A stretch of 64,000 bases of DNA. Origin: Actinomadura litoris (lineage in GTDB: Bacteria > Actinomycetota > Actinomycetes > Streptosporangiales > Streptosporangiaceae). Location: assembly GCF_009733595.1 (NCBI RefSeq), contig NZ_WOFH01000007.1, positions 372,001-436,000 on the forward strand, given 5' to 3'. Position 1 is the first letter of the stretch. The number at the start of each line of letters is the position of its first letter. Shown one piece after another: positions 17,924-25,657 of this stretch. The position numbers and the translations under genes are program-made. The notes under the pieces were generated by a model. The model had not been told where the DNA came from and made no database searches. It saw nothing but the letters and a program-made list of their open reading frames with translations.

Positions 17924-18704
17924 CGGCCGGAGCCCCCAGATACGCCTCGATGACCCGCGGGTCGTTCTGCACCTCGGCCGGCAGCCCGTCGGCGATCTTC
18001 TGGCCGAAGTCCAGCACCGCGACCCGGTCGCTGATCCCCATCACGAGGCTCATGTCGTGCTCGATCAGCAGCACCGTGACGCCGGTGTCGCGGATCGTGC
18101 GGATCAGCTCCTGGAGCGCGACCTTCTCCGCCGGGTTCATGCCGGCGGCCGGCTCGTCCAGCAGCAGCAGCTTCGGGTCCGTGCCGAGCGCCCGCGCGAT
18201 CTCCAGCCGCCGCTGGTCGCCGTAGGGGAGGTTCTTCGCGGCCTCGCCGGCCCGGTGCGAGATCCCCACCAGCTCCAGCAGCTCGCGGGCCCGCTCGCGG
18301 CCCTGGCGCTCCTCGCGCCGGTGCCACGGCAGGCCGAGCGACGCCCCGGCGATGCCCGTCCGGTGGTGGGTGTCGGTGCCCACCAGGATGTTCTCCAGCG
18401 CCGTCATGTTGTGGAACAGCCGGACGTTCTGGAAGGTCCGGGCGACGCCGAGCTTGGTGACGCGGTAGCGCTTCTTGCCGTCGATCCGCTTGCCGTCGAA
18501 CACCACCTGGCCCTCGCTCGGCCGGTAGACGCCGGTGGTCACGTTGAACACCGTCGTCTTGCCGGCCCCGTTCGGGCCGATCAGCGCGAAGATCTCGCCC
18601 TTGCCGATCCTGATGTCGACCTTGTTCAGGGCGACGACGCCGCCGAAGCGCATGACGACCTCACGCAGCTCCAGCACCGGCGTCCGCCCGCTCGCCTCGG
18701 TCAC
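17913..18704 (-). CDS. livG: Branched-chain amino-acid ABC transporter, ATPase LivG
   Basis: 263 residues. Walker A GPNGAGKTTVFN, the LivG-typical VARTFQNVRLFHNMTALENILVG, signature NLPYGDQRRLEIARAL, Walker B LLLLDEPAAGMNP and IEHDMSLVMG. This is the second ATPase of the importer. GTG start chosen because it overlaps the livM stop as GTGA; a longer in-frame extension would run inside livM and is not credible. Confidence 0.96.
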   Translation of the reverse strand: MTEASGRTPVLELREVVMRFGGVVALNKVDIRIGKGEIFALIGPNGAGKTTVFNVTTGVYRPSEGQVVFDGKRIDGKKRYRVTKLGVARTFQNVRLFHNMTALENILVGTDTHHRTGIAGASLGLPWHRREERQGRERARELLELVGISHRAGEAAKNLPYGDQRRLEIARALGTDPKLLLLDEPAAGMNPAEKVALQELIRTIRDTGVTVLLIEHDMSLVMGISDRVAVLDFGQKIADGLPAEVQNDPRVIEAYLGAPADAS

Positions 18705-19852
18705 TTGCCCACCTCCCCGGCGGCGGCGGCCTGGCCGGGCCCGGCCACCTCGGCTCCCATACTGCCCATGCCGCCGGTGCCCTCCGCCAACTCGGCCTTG
18801 CGGCGGCGGGAGGGCCACAGCCCCTCCGGACGGAAGATCATCATCAGCACCAGCGCGGCACCGAAGATCAGCATCCGGTAGTCCTGCATGAACCGGAACC
18901 GCTCGGGCAGCCACGCCACCACGAAGGCGCCCAGCATCACGCCCGGGATGTTGCCCGAGCCGCCCAGCACCACGCCCGCGAGGATCAGGGCCGACACCAG
19001 GAACGTGAAGTTGTCGGGGTTGATCGAGGTCTGCTTGCCGGCGAACACCACGCCGCCGCTGCCGCCGATCGCCGCGCCGATCGCGAACGCCGCGAGCTTG
19101 AACTTGAACGTCGGCACGCCCATCAGCTCGGCCGCGTCCTCGTCCTCGCGGATCGCCGCCCAGGCGCGGCCCACCCGCGACCGGTCCAGCCGCTTCACGA
19201 AGATGATCGTCAAGATGATGAAGAACAGCAGCAGGTAGTAGTACGGCCGCGAGTCCAGCAGCCCGTACTTCAGCGGCTGCACGCCCATGATCTCGAACTC
19301 CGACAGCGTCGGGGGGTGCGGGATGCCCTGGATGCCGCGCGGGCCGTTGACGTAGGAGCTGTTCTGGGCCGTCACCCTGACGATCTCACCGAAGCCGAGC
19401 GTGACGATCGCCAGGTAGTCGCCGCGCAACCGCAGCGTCGGCGCGCCGAGGATGACCCCCGCCAGCGCCGAGAACACGATCGCGAGGACGAGCGTCTCCC
19501 AGAACGACCAGCCGTGCTTCGAGGCGAAGATCGCGATGGTGTAGCCGCCGACCGCGTAGAACGCCACATACCCGAGGTCGAGGAGGCCGGCCATGCCGAC
19601 CACCACGTTCAGGCCGAGCGCCAGCAGCACGTAGATGGCGATCTGGTCGCTCAGCATCGACGCCCAGTCGGTGCTGCTCGGCGCCATGAACGAGCCGATC
19701 GTCTGGTTCGGCAGCAGCAGCGCGCCGATGACGAGCAGGAGGTAGACGCTCCAGCGCGCCCAGCCGGGCGCGTCCGCCCACGCGTCGCGGGCGCGGTCGA
19801 GCGAGAGGCCCGACGCCGCGGAGTTCGCGTTCGCCTTCTTGGAGAGGTTCAT
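18701..19852 (-). CDS. livM: Branched-chain amino-acid ABC transporter, permease LivM
   Basis: 383 residues with about ten membrane helices. LGLNVVVGMAGLLDLGYVAFYAVGGY is the LivM signature stretch. The conserved LTLGFGEI-type motif appears as VTLGFGEIVRVTAQN. GRAWAAIREDEDAAELMGV is the EAA-like loop that contacts the ATPases. A Gly/Ala/Glu tail of about 35 residues extends past the last helix. Start overlaps the livH stop by 4 bp (ATGA). Confidence 0.96.
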   Translation of the reverse strand: MNLSKKANANSAASGLSLDRARDAWADAPGWARWSVYLLLVIGALLLPNQTIGSFMAPSSTDWASMLSDQIAIYVLLALGLNVVVGMAGLLDLGYVAFYAVGGYTIAIFASKHGWSFWETLVLAIVFSALAGVILGAPTLRLRGDYLAIVTLGFGEIVRVTAQNSSYVNGPRGIQGIPHPPTLSEFEIMGVQPLKYGLLDSRPYYYLLLFFIILTIIFVKRLDRSRVGRAWAAIREDEDAAELMGVPTFKFKLAAFAIGAAIGGSGGVVFAGKQTSINPDNFTFLVSALILAGVVLGGSGNIPGVMLGAFVVAWLPERFRFMQDYRMLIFGAALVLMMIFRPEGLWPSRRRKAELAEGTGGMGSMGAEVAGPGQAAAAGEVGK

Positions 19853-20814
19853 GCGCGCGCCTGCTGGAGTGACTCACCGAAGATTCCGGTGGGACGGAAC
19901 ATCAGGACGAGGATGAGCAGGGAGAACGCGACGACGTCCCGCCATCCCGAGCCGAAGAAGCTGGAACCGTAGGTCTCCAGCAGCCCCAGCACGAAGCCGC
20001 CGGCCAGCGCCCCGCGGATGTTGCCGATCCCGCCGAGCACCGCCGCCGTGAACGCCTTGATGCCGAGCAGGAACCCGACGAAGTAGTCGGTCTGCTCGAT
20101 GCGCACGATGTAGAGGGCCGCGGCGACGCCCGCCATGATGCCGCCGATCAGGAACGTCGTCTGGACGACCCGGTCGATGTTCACGCCCATGAGCACCGCG
20201 GTCTCCGGGTCCTGCGCGGTCGAGCGGATGCCGCGGCCGAGCTTGGTCCGGTTCACGAACTGGTCGAGGGCGATCATCATCAGGACGGCGCCGACGAACA
20301 CGATCAGCTTGTCGTTGCTGACGTGGATCGGCCCGATGTCGATGACCGTCTTGAGCTTCCGGAAGTGCTCGTTGACGGGAAGCTTGCCGCCCGACTTGGA
20401 GGTGCCGAACACGTGGCGGATGATCACCGTGCCGAACAGCTGCTGGATGAAGATCGACGCACCGATCGCCGAGATCAGCGCCGCGAGCCGCGACGCCCCT
20501 CTCTTCCGGAGCGGTCTGTACGCCGTCACCTCCAGGAGCATGGCGCTACCGCCGGCCACCGCCCCGGCGACCACGGCCATGACCACAACGACGCCGATCA
20601 GGGCGAACCCGCCGACCTGGTCGACGCCCATGGACCGGACCGTCCACAGCGCGGCGAACGTACCGATCATGAAGACGTCGGCGTGCGCGAAGTTGATCAG
20701 ACGGAGCACGCCGTAGACCATCGTGTAGCCGAGCGCCACCAGCGCGTAGATCGCGCCCAGCGACAGCCCGTCGACGGTCGACGGCCAGAATTGATTGATG
20801 AAGTCGTCGAGCAC
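19849..20814 (-). CDS. livH: Branched-chain amino-acid ABC transporter, permease LivH
   Basis: 321 residues, about eight membrane helices. LSLGAIYALVALGYTMVYGVLRLINFAHAD is typical of LivH. GRGIRSTAQDPETAVLMGVN is the cytoplasmic loop docking to the ATPase, and FTAAVLGGIGNIRGALAGG closes the transport domain. It pairs with LivM. It lies 107 bp downstream of livK, across a strong hairpin, and is coupled to livM. Confidence 0.96.
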   Translation of the reverse strand: MLDDFINQFWPSTVDGLSLGAIYALVALGYTMVYGVLRLINFAHADVFMIGTFAALWTVRSMGVDQVGGFALIGVVVVMAVVAGAVAGGSAMLLEVTAYRPLRKRGASRLAALISAIGASIFIQQLFGTVIIRHVFGTSKSGGKLPVNEHFRKLKTVIDIGPIHVSNDKLIVFVGAVLMMIALDQFVNRTKLGRGIRSTAQDPETAVLMGVNIDRVVQTTFLIGGIMAGVAAALYIVRIEQTDYFVGFLLGIKAFTAAVLGGIGNIRGALAGGFVLGLLETYGSSFFGSGWRDVVAFSLLILVLMFRPTGIFGESLQQARA

Positions 20815-20835
20815 CTTTGGTCGCCTTTGGTAAAA

Positions 20836-20865
20836 GGAGCGGGAGCGCTGTAGCGCTCCCGCTCC
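20836..20865 (-). terminator. Intercistronic hairpin between livK and livH
   Basis: A perfect 14-bp stem (GGAGCGGGAGCGCT and complement) closed by two bases. It lies between the binding-protein gene and the permease genes and should reduce or stabilise part of the transcript, leaving more binding protein than membrane parts. Confidence 0.75.
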
Positions 20866-20921
20866 CGCTCCATCAGGGGCCCCCCGGAACGGGGGAAGGG
20901 TCGGGCAGGGCGTGGTGACGC

Positions 20922-22106
20922 CTACGCGACCTTGGCCTCCTTGCTGTTGCCGAGCAGCGGAATCGTGTTGTTCTTCACCTCGTAGATGAAGATGTCCTGC
21001 GCCGCCAGCTCACCGTGTTCGTCGAACTTGATCGGCTTGCCGACCCCCTGGAAGCTCACCGTCTTCAGGGCGTCGTTGATGTCCTCGGTCGTCTTCTTGC
21101 CGGACTTGATCGCCTCGATGAACGCCGTCGCCGCGTCGAAGCCCTCGGTCGAGTAGATCGCGACCTCGGTGTTGAACTTGGCCTTGTAGTCGGCCGCGAA
21201 CTTCTTGGCCTTCTCGTTGGTCTTGCCCGTGGCGTCGATCAGGCAGCCGCAGCTCAGCAGCGCGCCCTGCGCGTTCTGCTGGCCGGCGCCCTCGACCAGG
21301 CCCGTCGCCAGCGAACCGTCGCCCGACATCATCTTGCCCTTGTAGCCGCCCTCGCGGAGCTGCTTGAACAGCCGGCCCGCGACCGCGTAGTAGCCGCCGA
21401 AGTACACCGCGTCCGGCTTCGCCTGGTTGATCTTGTTGACGGTCGAGGAGTAGTCCGTCCCCTTGTCGTTCACGGCGTCGCTCTGGACCGTCGCGCCCTT
21501 GGCCTGCACGGCCTTGCCGACCGCGTCCGCCAGGCCCTTGCCGTAGTCCTGGTTGTCGGAGACCGTGAAGAGCTTCTTCACCCCCGCGTTCGTCAGGAAC
21601 TCGCCGGCGCCGGCGCTCTGCACCGCGTCGTCGGCCACCACGCGGTGCCAGTACTTCCAGCCCTTCTCGGCGAGCGTGATCTGCGTCGCCGACGGCGTGA
21701 CGCTCGGCACCTTCGCCTCGTTCAGGATGGGGTTGGCCGCCTGCGACTCACCCGAGAACGCCGGGCCGATGAGGCCGACGATCTTGTCGTTCTTGATCGC
21801 GCCCTGCACCTGGGTCGTCGCCTGCTCGGCCTTGCCCTGGGTGTCGTACTTCTTCAGCTTGATCTTGATCTTCGGGTTGGTGGCGTTGTACTGGTCCACC
21901 GCCAGCGTCGCGCCCTGCCAGGGCGGGACCACCAGACCCGAGTTCTCACCGGTCAGGTCGCCCATGAATCCGATCGTGACCTCGTCGCCACCGGAGCCAC
22001 CGTCGTCGTCACTGCAGGACACGGCGCCGAGCGCGAGCACCGCGCTCACCGCCATCGCGCCGGTCACCCTCATCTTGTTGCGCCGCAAGGTGCCCAACCT
22101 TTCCAT
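20922..22106 (-). CDS. livK: Branched-chain amino-acid ABC transporter, substrate-binding lipoprotein
   Basis: About 394 residues. A signal peptide ends in the lipobox AVSC, followed by an acidic/Gly linker (DDDGGSGGDE). The body is a periplasmic-binding-protein type 1 fold: IGFMGDLTGENSGL, DTQGKAEQATTQVQGAI, LIGPAFSGESQAANPIL, WKYWHRVVADDAVQS and VYFGGYYAVAGRLFKQL. It captures the amino acid outside the cell and delivers it to LivHM. I take the ATG at 22106. An ATG 11 codons later is possible; longer frames are not supported. First gene of livKHMGF. An 11-bp-spaced direct repeat lies 130-150 bp upstream. Confidence 0.95.
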   Translation of the reverse strand: MERLGTLRRNKMRVTGAMAVSAVLALGAVSCSDDDGGSGGDEVTIGFMGDLTGENSGLVVPPWQGATLAVDQYNATNPKIKIKLKKYDTQGKAEQATTQVQGAIKNDKIVGLIGPAFSGESQAANPILNEAKVPSVTPSATQITLAEKGWKYWHRVVADDAVQSAGAGEFLTNAGVKKLFTVSDNQDYGKGLADAVGKAVQAKGATVQSDAVNDKGTDYSSTVNKINQAKPDAVYFGGYYAVAGRLFKQLREGGYKGKMMSGDGSLATGLVEGAGQQNAQGALLSCGCLIDATGKTNEKAKKFAADYKAKFNTEVAIYSTEGFDAATAFIEAIKSGKKTTEDINDALKTVSFQGVGKPIKFDEHGELAAQDIFIYEVKNNTIPLLGNSKEAKVA

Positions 22107-22236
22107 CCGGATCCGGCAGGGGATCGGGTACGAGTGAAACCCCGACGCCGACCTCTGGTGGAGGAATCGGTCACTCGGGGACCAGCTATGTCGTACACCG
22201 TGGAGCCGTCCCAGATCAGCACCCCCGGATAGAAGG

Positions 22237-22254
22237 GTTACTCGTTCGTTACTC
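22237..22254. promoter_or_regulatory. GTTACTC direct repeat upstream of livK
   Basis: Two GTTACTC copies (22237-22243, 22248-22254) with 11-bp periodicity, one helical turn. Direct repeats of this form are bound by OmpR-type regulators such as GlnR, MtrA and PhoP in actinobacteria. Position, between livK and its upstream neighbour, suits control of the liv operon. Confidence 0.45.
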
Positions 22255-22371
22255 CCCCGTGCCCATCTGATACAGGGCATTGCCAGGGACGATTACGAAA
22301 CGTGAACACAGCGGGTTGCACAAGGTACCCGCGTGAAACCTTGACAACACGAAGCGTGACTGGGAGTGGAG

Positions 22372-22989
22372 TCAGCCCGCGGCGGGCTCGTCGCGCCCGG
22401 GGCCGCCGCCGCTCGCCCCGGCCACCACGGCCTCGGCGACGGCGCGCATCGTCAGCCTGCGGTCCATCGAGGTCTTCTGGATCCAGCGGAACGCCTCGGG
22501 CTCGGTCCAGCCGTTGGCCTCCTGGAGCAGGCCCTTGGCGCGATCCACGAGCTTGCGGGTCTCCAGGCGGTCCTGGAGGCCGGCGACCTCCGCCTCCAGC
22601 GCGCGCAGCTCGGTGTAGCGGCTGAGGGCCATCTCGATCGCGGGCGCCAGGTCGCTCTTGGAGAACGGCTTGACGAGGTAGGCCATCGCCCCGGCGTCGG
22701 TCGCCCGCTGGACGAGCTCGCGCTGGGAGAACGCGGTGAGGATCACGACGGGGGCGATCCGGTCCGCCGAGATCCGCTCGGCCGCCGAGATCCCGTCCAG
22801 GACGGGCATCTTGACGTCCAGGATCACCAGGTCGGGCCGGAGCTCGCCGGCCAGCCGCACGGCGTTCTCGCCGTCGCCGGCCTCGCCCACGACCTCGTAG
22901 CCGTCCTCCTGAAGCATCTCCTTCAGGTCCAGCCGGATCAGGGCCTCGTCTTCCGCGATCACCACGCGCCGAGCACTCTCCACGCGCAC
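22372..22989 (-). CDS. ANTAR-domain response regulator (PdtaR-like)
   Basis: About 205 residues. The receiver domain spans 1 to about 125, with phospho-acceptor Asp in LVILDVKMPV, acidic residues in IAEDEALI and Lys in YLVKPFS. A coiled-coil linker (LRALEAEVAGLQDRLETRK) leads into an ANTAR RNA-binding domain (DRAKGLLQEANGWTEPEAFRWIQKTS). ANTAR proteins bind paired hairpins in nascent RNA and prevent termination. PdtaR of M. tuberculosis has this layout and the same genomic position near pyk. Its histidine kinase is not nearby. GTG at 22989 or 22983 are both possible starts; GGTAGG lies upstream. Confidence 0.94.
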   Translation of the reverse strand: MRVESARRVVIAEDEALIRLDLKEMLQEDGYEVVGEAGDGENAVRLAGELRPDLVILDVKMPVLDGISAAERISADRIAPVVILTAFSQRELVQRATDAGAMAYLVKPFSKSDLAPAIEMALSRYTELRALEAEVAGLQDRLETRKLVDRAKGLLQEANGWTEPEAFRWIQKTSMDRRLTMRAVAEAVVAGASGGGPGRDEPAAG

Positions 22990-23085
22990 GAGCCTACCGG
23001 GACCCGCTACGCTGGTCTTGGTCAGGGCGCCCTCTGCGCGTGGGCGGAGCACCAAAGCCAGCATGTCCGTTTTAATGGGACATGA

Positions 23086-23158
23086 GCCCCGATATCCCAA
23101 TGGCAGAGGAAGCGGTCTCAAACACCGTTTAGTGTGGGTTCGAATCCCACTCGGGGCA
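23086..23158 (+). tRNA. tRNA-Leu, anticodon CAA, with short variable loop
   Basis: A 73-nt cloverleaf. Acceptor stem GCCCCGA/TCGGGGC, 3-bp D stem (TCC/GGA), anticodon stem GCGGT/ACCGT with loop CTCAAAC (anticodon CAA at 34-36), variable loop of five bases (TTAGT), T stem GTGGG/CCCAC with TTCGAAT, discriminator A73. CCA is not encoded. The anticodon and A73 indicate leucine (codon UUG), but bacterial leucine tRNAs normally carry a long variable arm, which is absent here. Confidence 0.88.
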
Positions 23159-23515
23159 CCTCTCTCCCCCGCCCCCCTGCGCGGCGACCCTCTTCCCGCA
23201 CCCCCGAAACCCTTATTGACCTGCGAAGACGTCGTGCTGCCCGAGCGGGGTGCGGTGGCGGCCGCGGTCAGATCCGGCCGGTCAAGGCAATGAGGCGCCG
23301 CGCGGGGTTTCCGGAGCGACGTGGAAATGAGACCGCGTGGTGATTTCGCACACGCGCCGCATACGGCGCCCGCAGCGCCCACGGCGCCCACGGCGTCCGT
23401 GGGGCCTGCGGCGGACGCCGCGGCCGGGGCTGGGCGGCGCGGCGTCCGTGGCGAGCCGGGGAGCGCGAGGCGGATCGGCGCGGATCGGCGCGGATCGGCG
23501 CCGGATCGGCGCGGA
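23159..23515. other. 357-bp region between the tRNA gene and pyk
   Basis: No gene is supported. It contains a 9-bp hairpin (23391-23420, CGGCGTCCG and complement) that could end pyk transcription, and short tandem repeats (GCGCCCACG, then CGGATCGGCG) running into the pyk stop. Confidence 0.55.
23391..23420 (-). terminator. Candidate pyk terminator hairpin
   Basis: 9-bp perfect stem with a 12-nt loop, about 95 bp after the pyk stop. No U-run. Confidence 0.4.
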
Positions 23516-23518
23516 TCA
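23471..23518. repeat. 10-bp tandem repeat ending in the pyk stop codon
   Basis: CGGATCGGCG occurs three times in a row, then once more after a single inserted C. A partial fifth copy contains the pyk stop codon. Confidence 0.85.
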
Positions 23519-24943
23519 GTAGGGCGTGTCGCCGATGTTGTGGACGCGCAGGGCGTTGGTGGAGCCGGCCGTGCCGGGGGGCGAGCCCGCCACCACGACG
23601 ACGCGGTCGCCCTTCTGGCAGCGCCCGATCTCCACGAGCGCGTGGTCGACCTGGCCGACCATGTCGTCGGTGTGGTTGACCTCCGGGACGATGAAGGTCT
23701 CCACGCCCCAGACGTGCGCCAGGCGGCCCCGGACGGCGGGCACCGAGGTGAAGGCGAGCAGCGGGATCGGCGACCGGTAGCGCGACAGGCGGCGGGCCGT
23801 CTCGCCGGACATCGTGAACGCGACCAGTGCCTCGGCGCCGACGGTGGCGCCGACCTCGGCGGCGGCGCGGGCGATGGCCCCGCCGACGGTCTCGGGGATG
23901 CGGTCGAGGGTGTGGGTGGCGTGCAGCGCGGCCTCCTCGGCCGTGCTGACGATGCGGCTCATCGTCAGCACGGACTCGATCGGGTACTGGCCGACGCTGG
24001 TCTCGCCGGAGAGCATGACGGCGTCGGCGCCCTCGAAGACGGCGTTGGCGACGTCGGAGGTCTCGGCGCGGGTCGGCCGGGGCGCGGAGATCATCGATTC
24101 GAGCATCTGGGTGGCGACGATGACCGGGCGGGCCTTCTCGCGGCACAGCTCGATGGCGCGCTTCTGGACGATCGGGACCTGCTCCAGCGGCATCTCGACG
24201 CCGAGGTCGCCGCGCGCGACCATGATGCCGTCGAAGGCGGCGACGATCTCGGGGAGGCGCTCGACGGCCTGGGGCTTCTCGATCTTGCCGATGAGGGGGA
24301 CGCGGACGCCCTCCTCCTCCATGATCTGGTAGCAGATGTCGGCGTCGGCGGGGGTCCGCACGAAGGAGAGCGCGACCATGTCGACGCCGAGCCGCAGCGC
24401 CCAGCGCAGGTCGGCCTCGTCCTTCTCGGTGAGGGCGGGGACGCTGACGGGGACGCCGGGCAGGTTGAGGCCCTTGTTGTCGGACACCATGCCGCCCACG
24501 GTGACGGTGGTGTGGACGCGCGGCCCGTCGACGCTCACGACCTCCAGGCCGACGCGCCCGTCGTCGATGAGGACGGTGTCACCTGGGCTGACGTCGCCCG
24601 GGAGGCCCTGGTAGGTGGTGGAGACCTCGCGGCGGGTGCCCGGGATGTCCTCGGTGGTGATGGTGAACTCGTCGCCGAGGGTGAGGCGGACGGGGCCGTC
24701 GGGGAACCGGCCGATGCGGATCTTGGGGCCCTGCAGGTCGGCCAGGACGCCGACGCCGCGTCCGGTGGCCTCCGCCGCCGCCCGGATCCGGTGGTAGACC
24801 TCCTCGTGGACGGCGTGCTCGCCGTGGCTCATATTGAGTCTGGCGACGTCGATGCCGGCCTCGACGAGGGCGGTGATCTGCTCGGGGCCGGAGCAGGCGG
24901 GACCGATGGTGCTGACAATCTTCGCTCGACGGGTCACTTGCAC
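23516..24943 (-). CDS. pyk: Pyruvate kinase
   Basis: 475 residues. Begins VTRRAKIVSTIGPAC and contains LNMSHGEHAVHEE, the metal/PEP site MVARGDLGVEMPLEQVPIVQ, the signature KARPVIVATQMLESMI and the C-terminal regulatory domain to VHNIGDTPY. It transfers phosphate from phosphoenolpyruvate to ADP in the last step of glycolysis. Length is normal for actinobacteria. The GTG at 24943 is chosen; a TAAGTT box ends 6 nt before it and there is no ribosome site, so the mRNA may be leaderless. It keeps the conserved place next to the ANTAR regulator. Confidence 0.97.
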   Translation of the reverse strand: MQVTRRAKIVSTIGPACSGPEQITALVEAGIDVARLNMSHGEHAVHEEVYHRIRAAAEATGRGVGVLADLQGPKIRIGRFPDGPVRLTLGDEFTITTEDIPGTRREVSTTYQGLPGDVSPGDTVLIDDGRVGLEVVSVDGPRVHTTVTVGGMVSDNKGLNLPGVPVSVPALTEKDEADLRWALRLGVDMVALSFVRTPADADICYQIMEEEGVRVPLIGKIEKPQAVERLPEIVAAFDGIMVARGDLGVEMPLEQVPIVQKRAIELCREKARPVIVATQMLESMISAPRPTRAETSDVANAVFEGADAVMLSGETSVGQYPIESVLTMSRIVSTAEEAALHATHTLDRIPETVGGAIARAAAEVGATVGAEALVAFTMSGETARRLSRYRSPIPLLAFTSVPAVRGRLAHVWGVETFIVPEVNHTDDMVGQVDHALVEIGRCQKGDRVVVVAGSPPGTAGSTNALRVHNIGDTPY

Positions 24944-24947
24944 AACC

Positions 24948-24960
24948 GTAACTTAGTTAC
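24948..24960 (-). promoter_or_regulatory. pyk -10 box TAAGTT within a GTAACTTAGTTAC palindrome
   Basis: The TANNNT box (24950-24955) lies 6 nt before the pyk GTG and is itself inside a 13-bp near-perfect palindrome with GTAACT and AGTTAC arms. A dimeric regulator bound here would cover the promoter. Confidence 0.45.
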
Positions 24961-25047
24961 CCGCCGGTACGGATATAAGTGCAGGATGTGGTCACCTCGG
25001 GTTCACCGATTGGTCTAGGTCAGAGGTCTAGACCAGAAGTGGCCGTC

Positions 25048-25602
25048 TCACCCTTCGAACACCTCGACGGCGGTCCGGCAGAACGCCGCGAGGTCGCCCG
25101 GCCGCCTGCTGGACACGAGGACGTTGGGCCCGGCCGCGCAGATCCTCACCTCCTCGTCCACCCAGGTGGCGCCCGCGTTGCGCAGGTCGGTCCGCAGGCT
25201 CGGCCAGGAGGTCATCGTGCGGCCCCGGACCACGTCGGCCTCGATGAGCGTCCAGGGCGCGTGGCAGATGACGGCGACGGGCTTGCCCGCCTCGAAGAAC
25301 GCCCGGGCGAAGCCCACGGCGCGGGGGTCGGTGCGCAGGAAGTCGGGGTTGGCGACCCCGCCGGGCAGGACGAGCGCGTCGAAGGCGTCCTGCCCGGACA
25401 CCTCCACGGTCGTGTCGACGGGGAAGGTGTCGGCCTTGTCGAGGTGGTCGAAGGCCTGGATACGTCCGGACTGCGTGGAGACGAGGCGCGGCGTCCAGCC
25501 CGCCTTCTCGACGGCCTTCCACGGCTCGGTGAGCTCCACCTGCTCGGTGCCCTCGGGGGCGCAGAGGAACGCGATGGTCCTGACGTGCGGATCTGTCGGC
25601 AT
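25048..25602 (-). CDS. DJ-1/PfpI family protein (type 1 glutamine-amidotransferase fold)
   Basis: 184 residues. AFDALVLPGG leads to the nucleophile elbow AVICHAPWTLIEA with the catalytic Cys. GRTMTSWPSLRTDLRNAGATWVD is characteristic of the PfpI/YhbO group. These proteins are reported as protease- or deglycase-like stress proteins; the exact reaction is still argued. GGGAGG before the ATG at 25602 supports the start over an ATG 19 codons earlier. It is divergent from an AraC-type regulator 55 bp away, which may control it. Confidence 0.92.
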   Translation of the reverse strand: MPTDPHVRTIAFLCAPEGTEQVELTEPWKAVEKAGWTPRLVSTQSGRIQAFDHLDKADTFPVDTTVEVSGQDAFDALVLPGGVANPDFLRTDPRAVGFARAFFEAGKPVAVICHAPWTLIEADVVRGRTMTSWPSLRTDLRNAGATWVDEEVRICAAGPNVLVSSRRPGDLAAFCRTAVEVFEG

Positions 25603-25657
25603 GTTGTCCTCCCTCCCCATGGCCCCTGCCCATGGATCGCGATGGTATGCAGGAGGC

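Noticed and set aside
22340-22345. TTGACA on the plus strand near the 3' end of the ANTAR gene.
   Set aside because: No -10 box at a useful distance, and it would transcribe antisense to the regulator.
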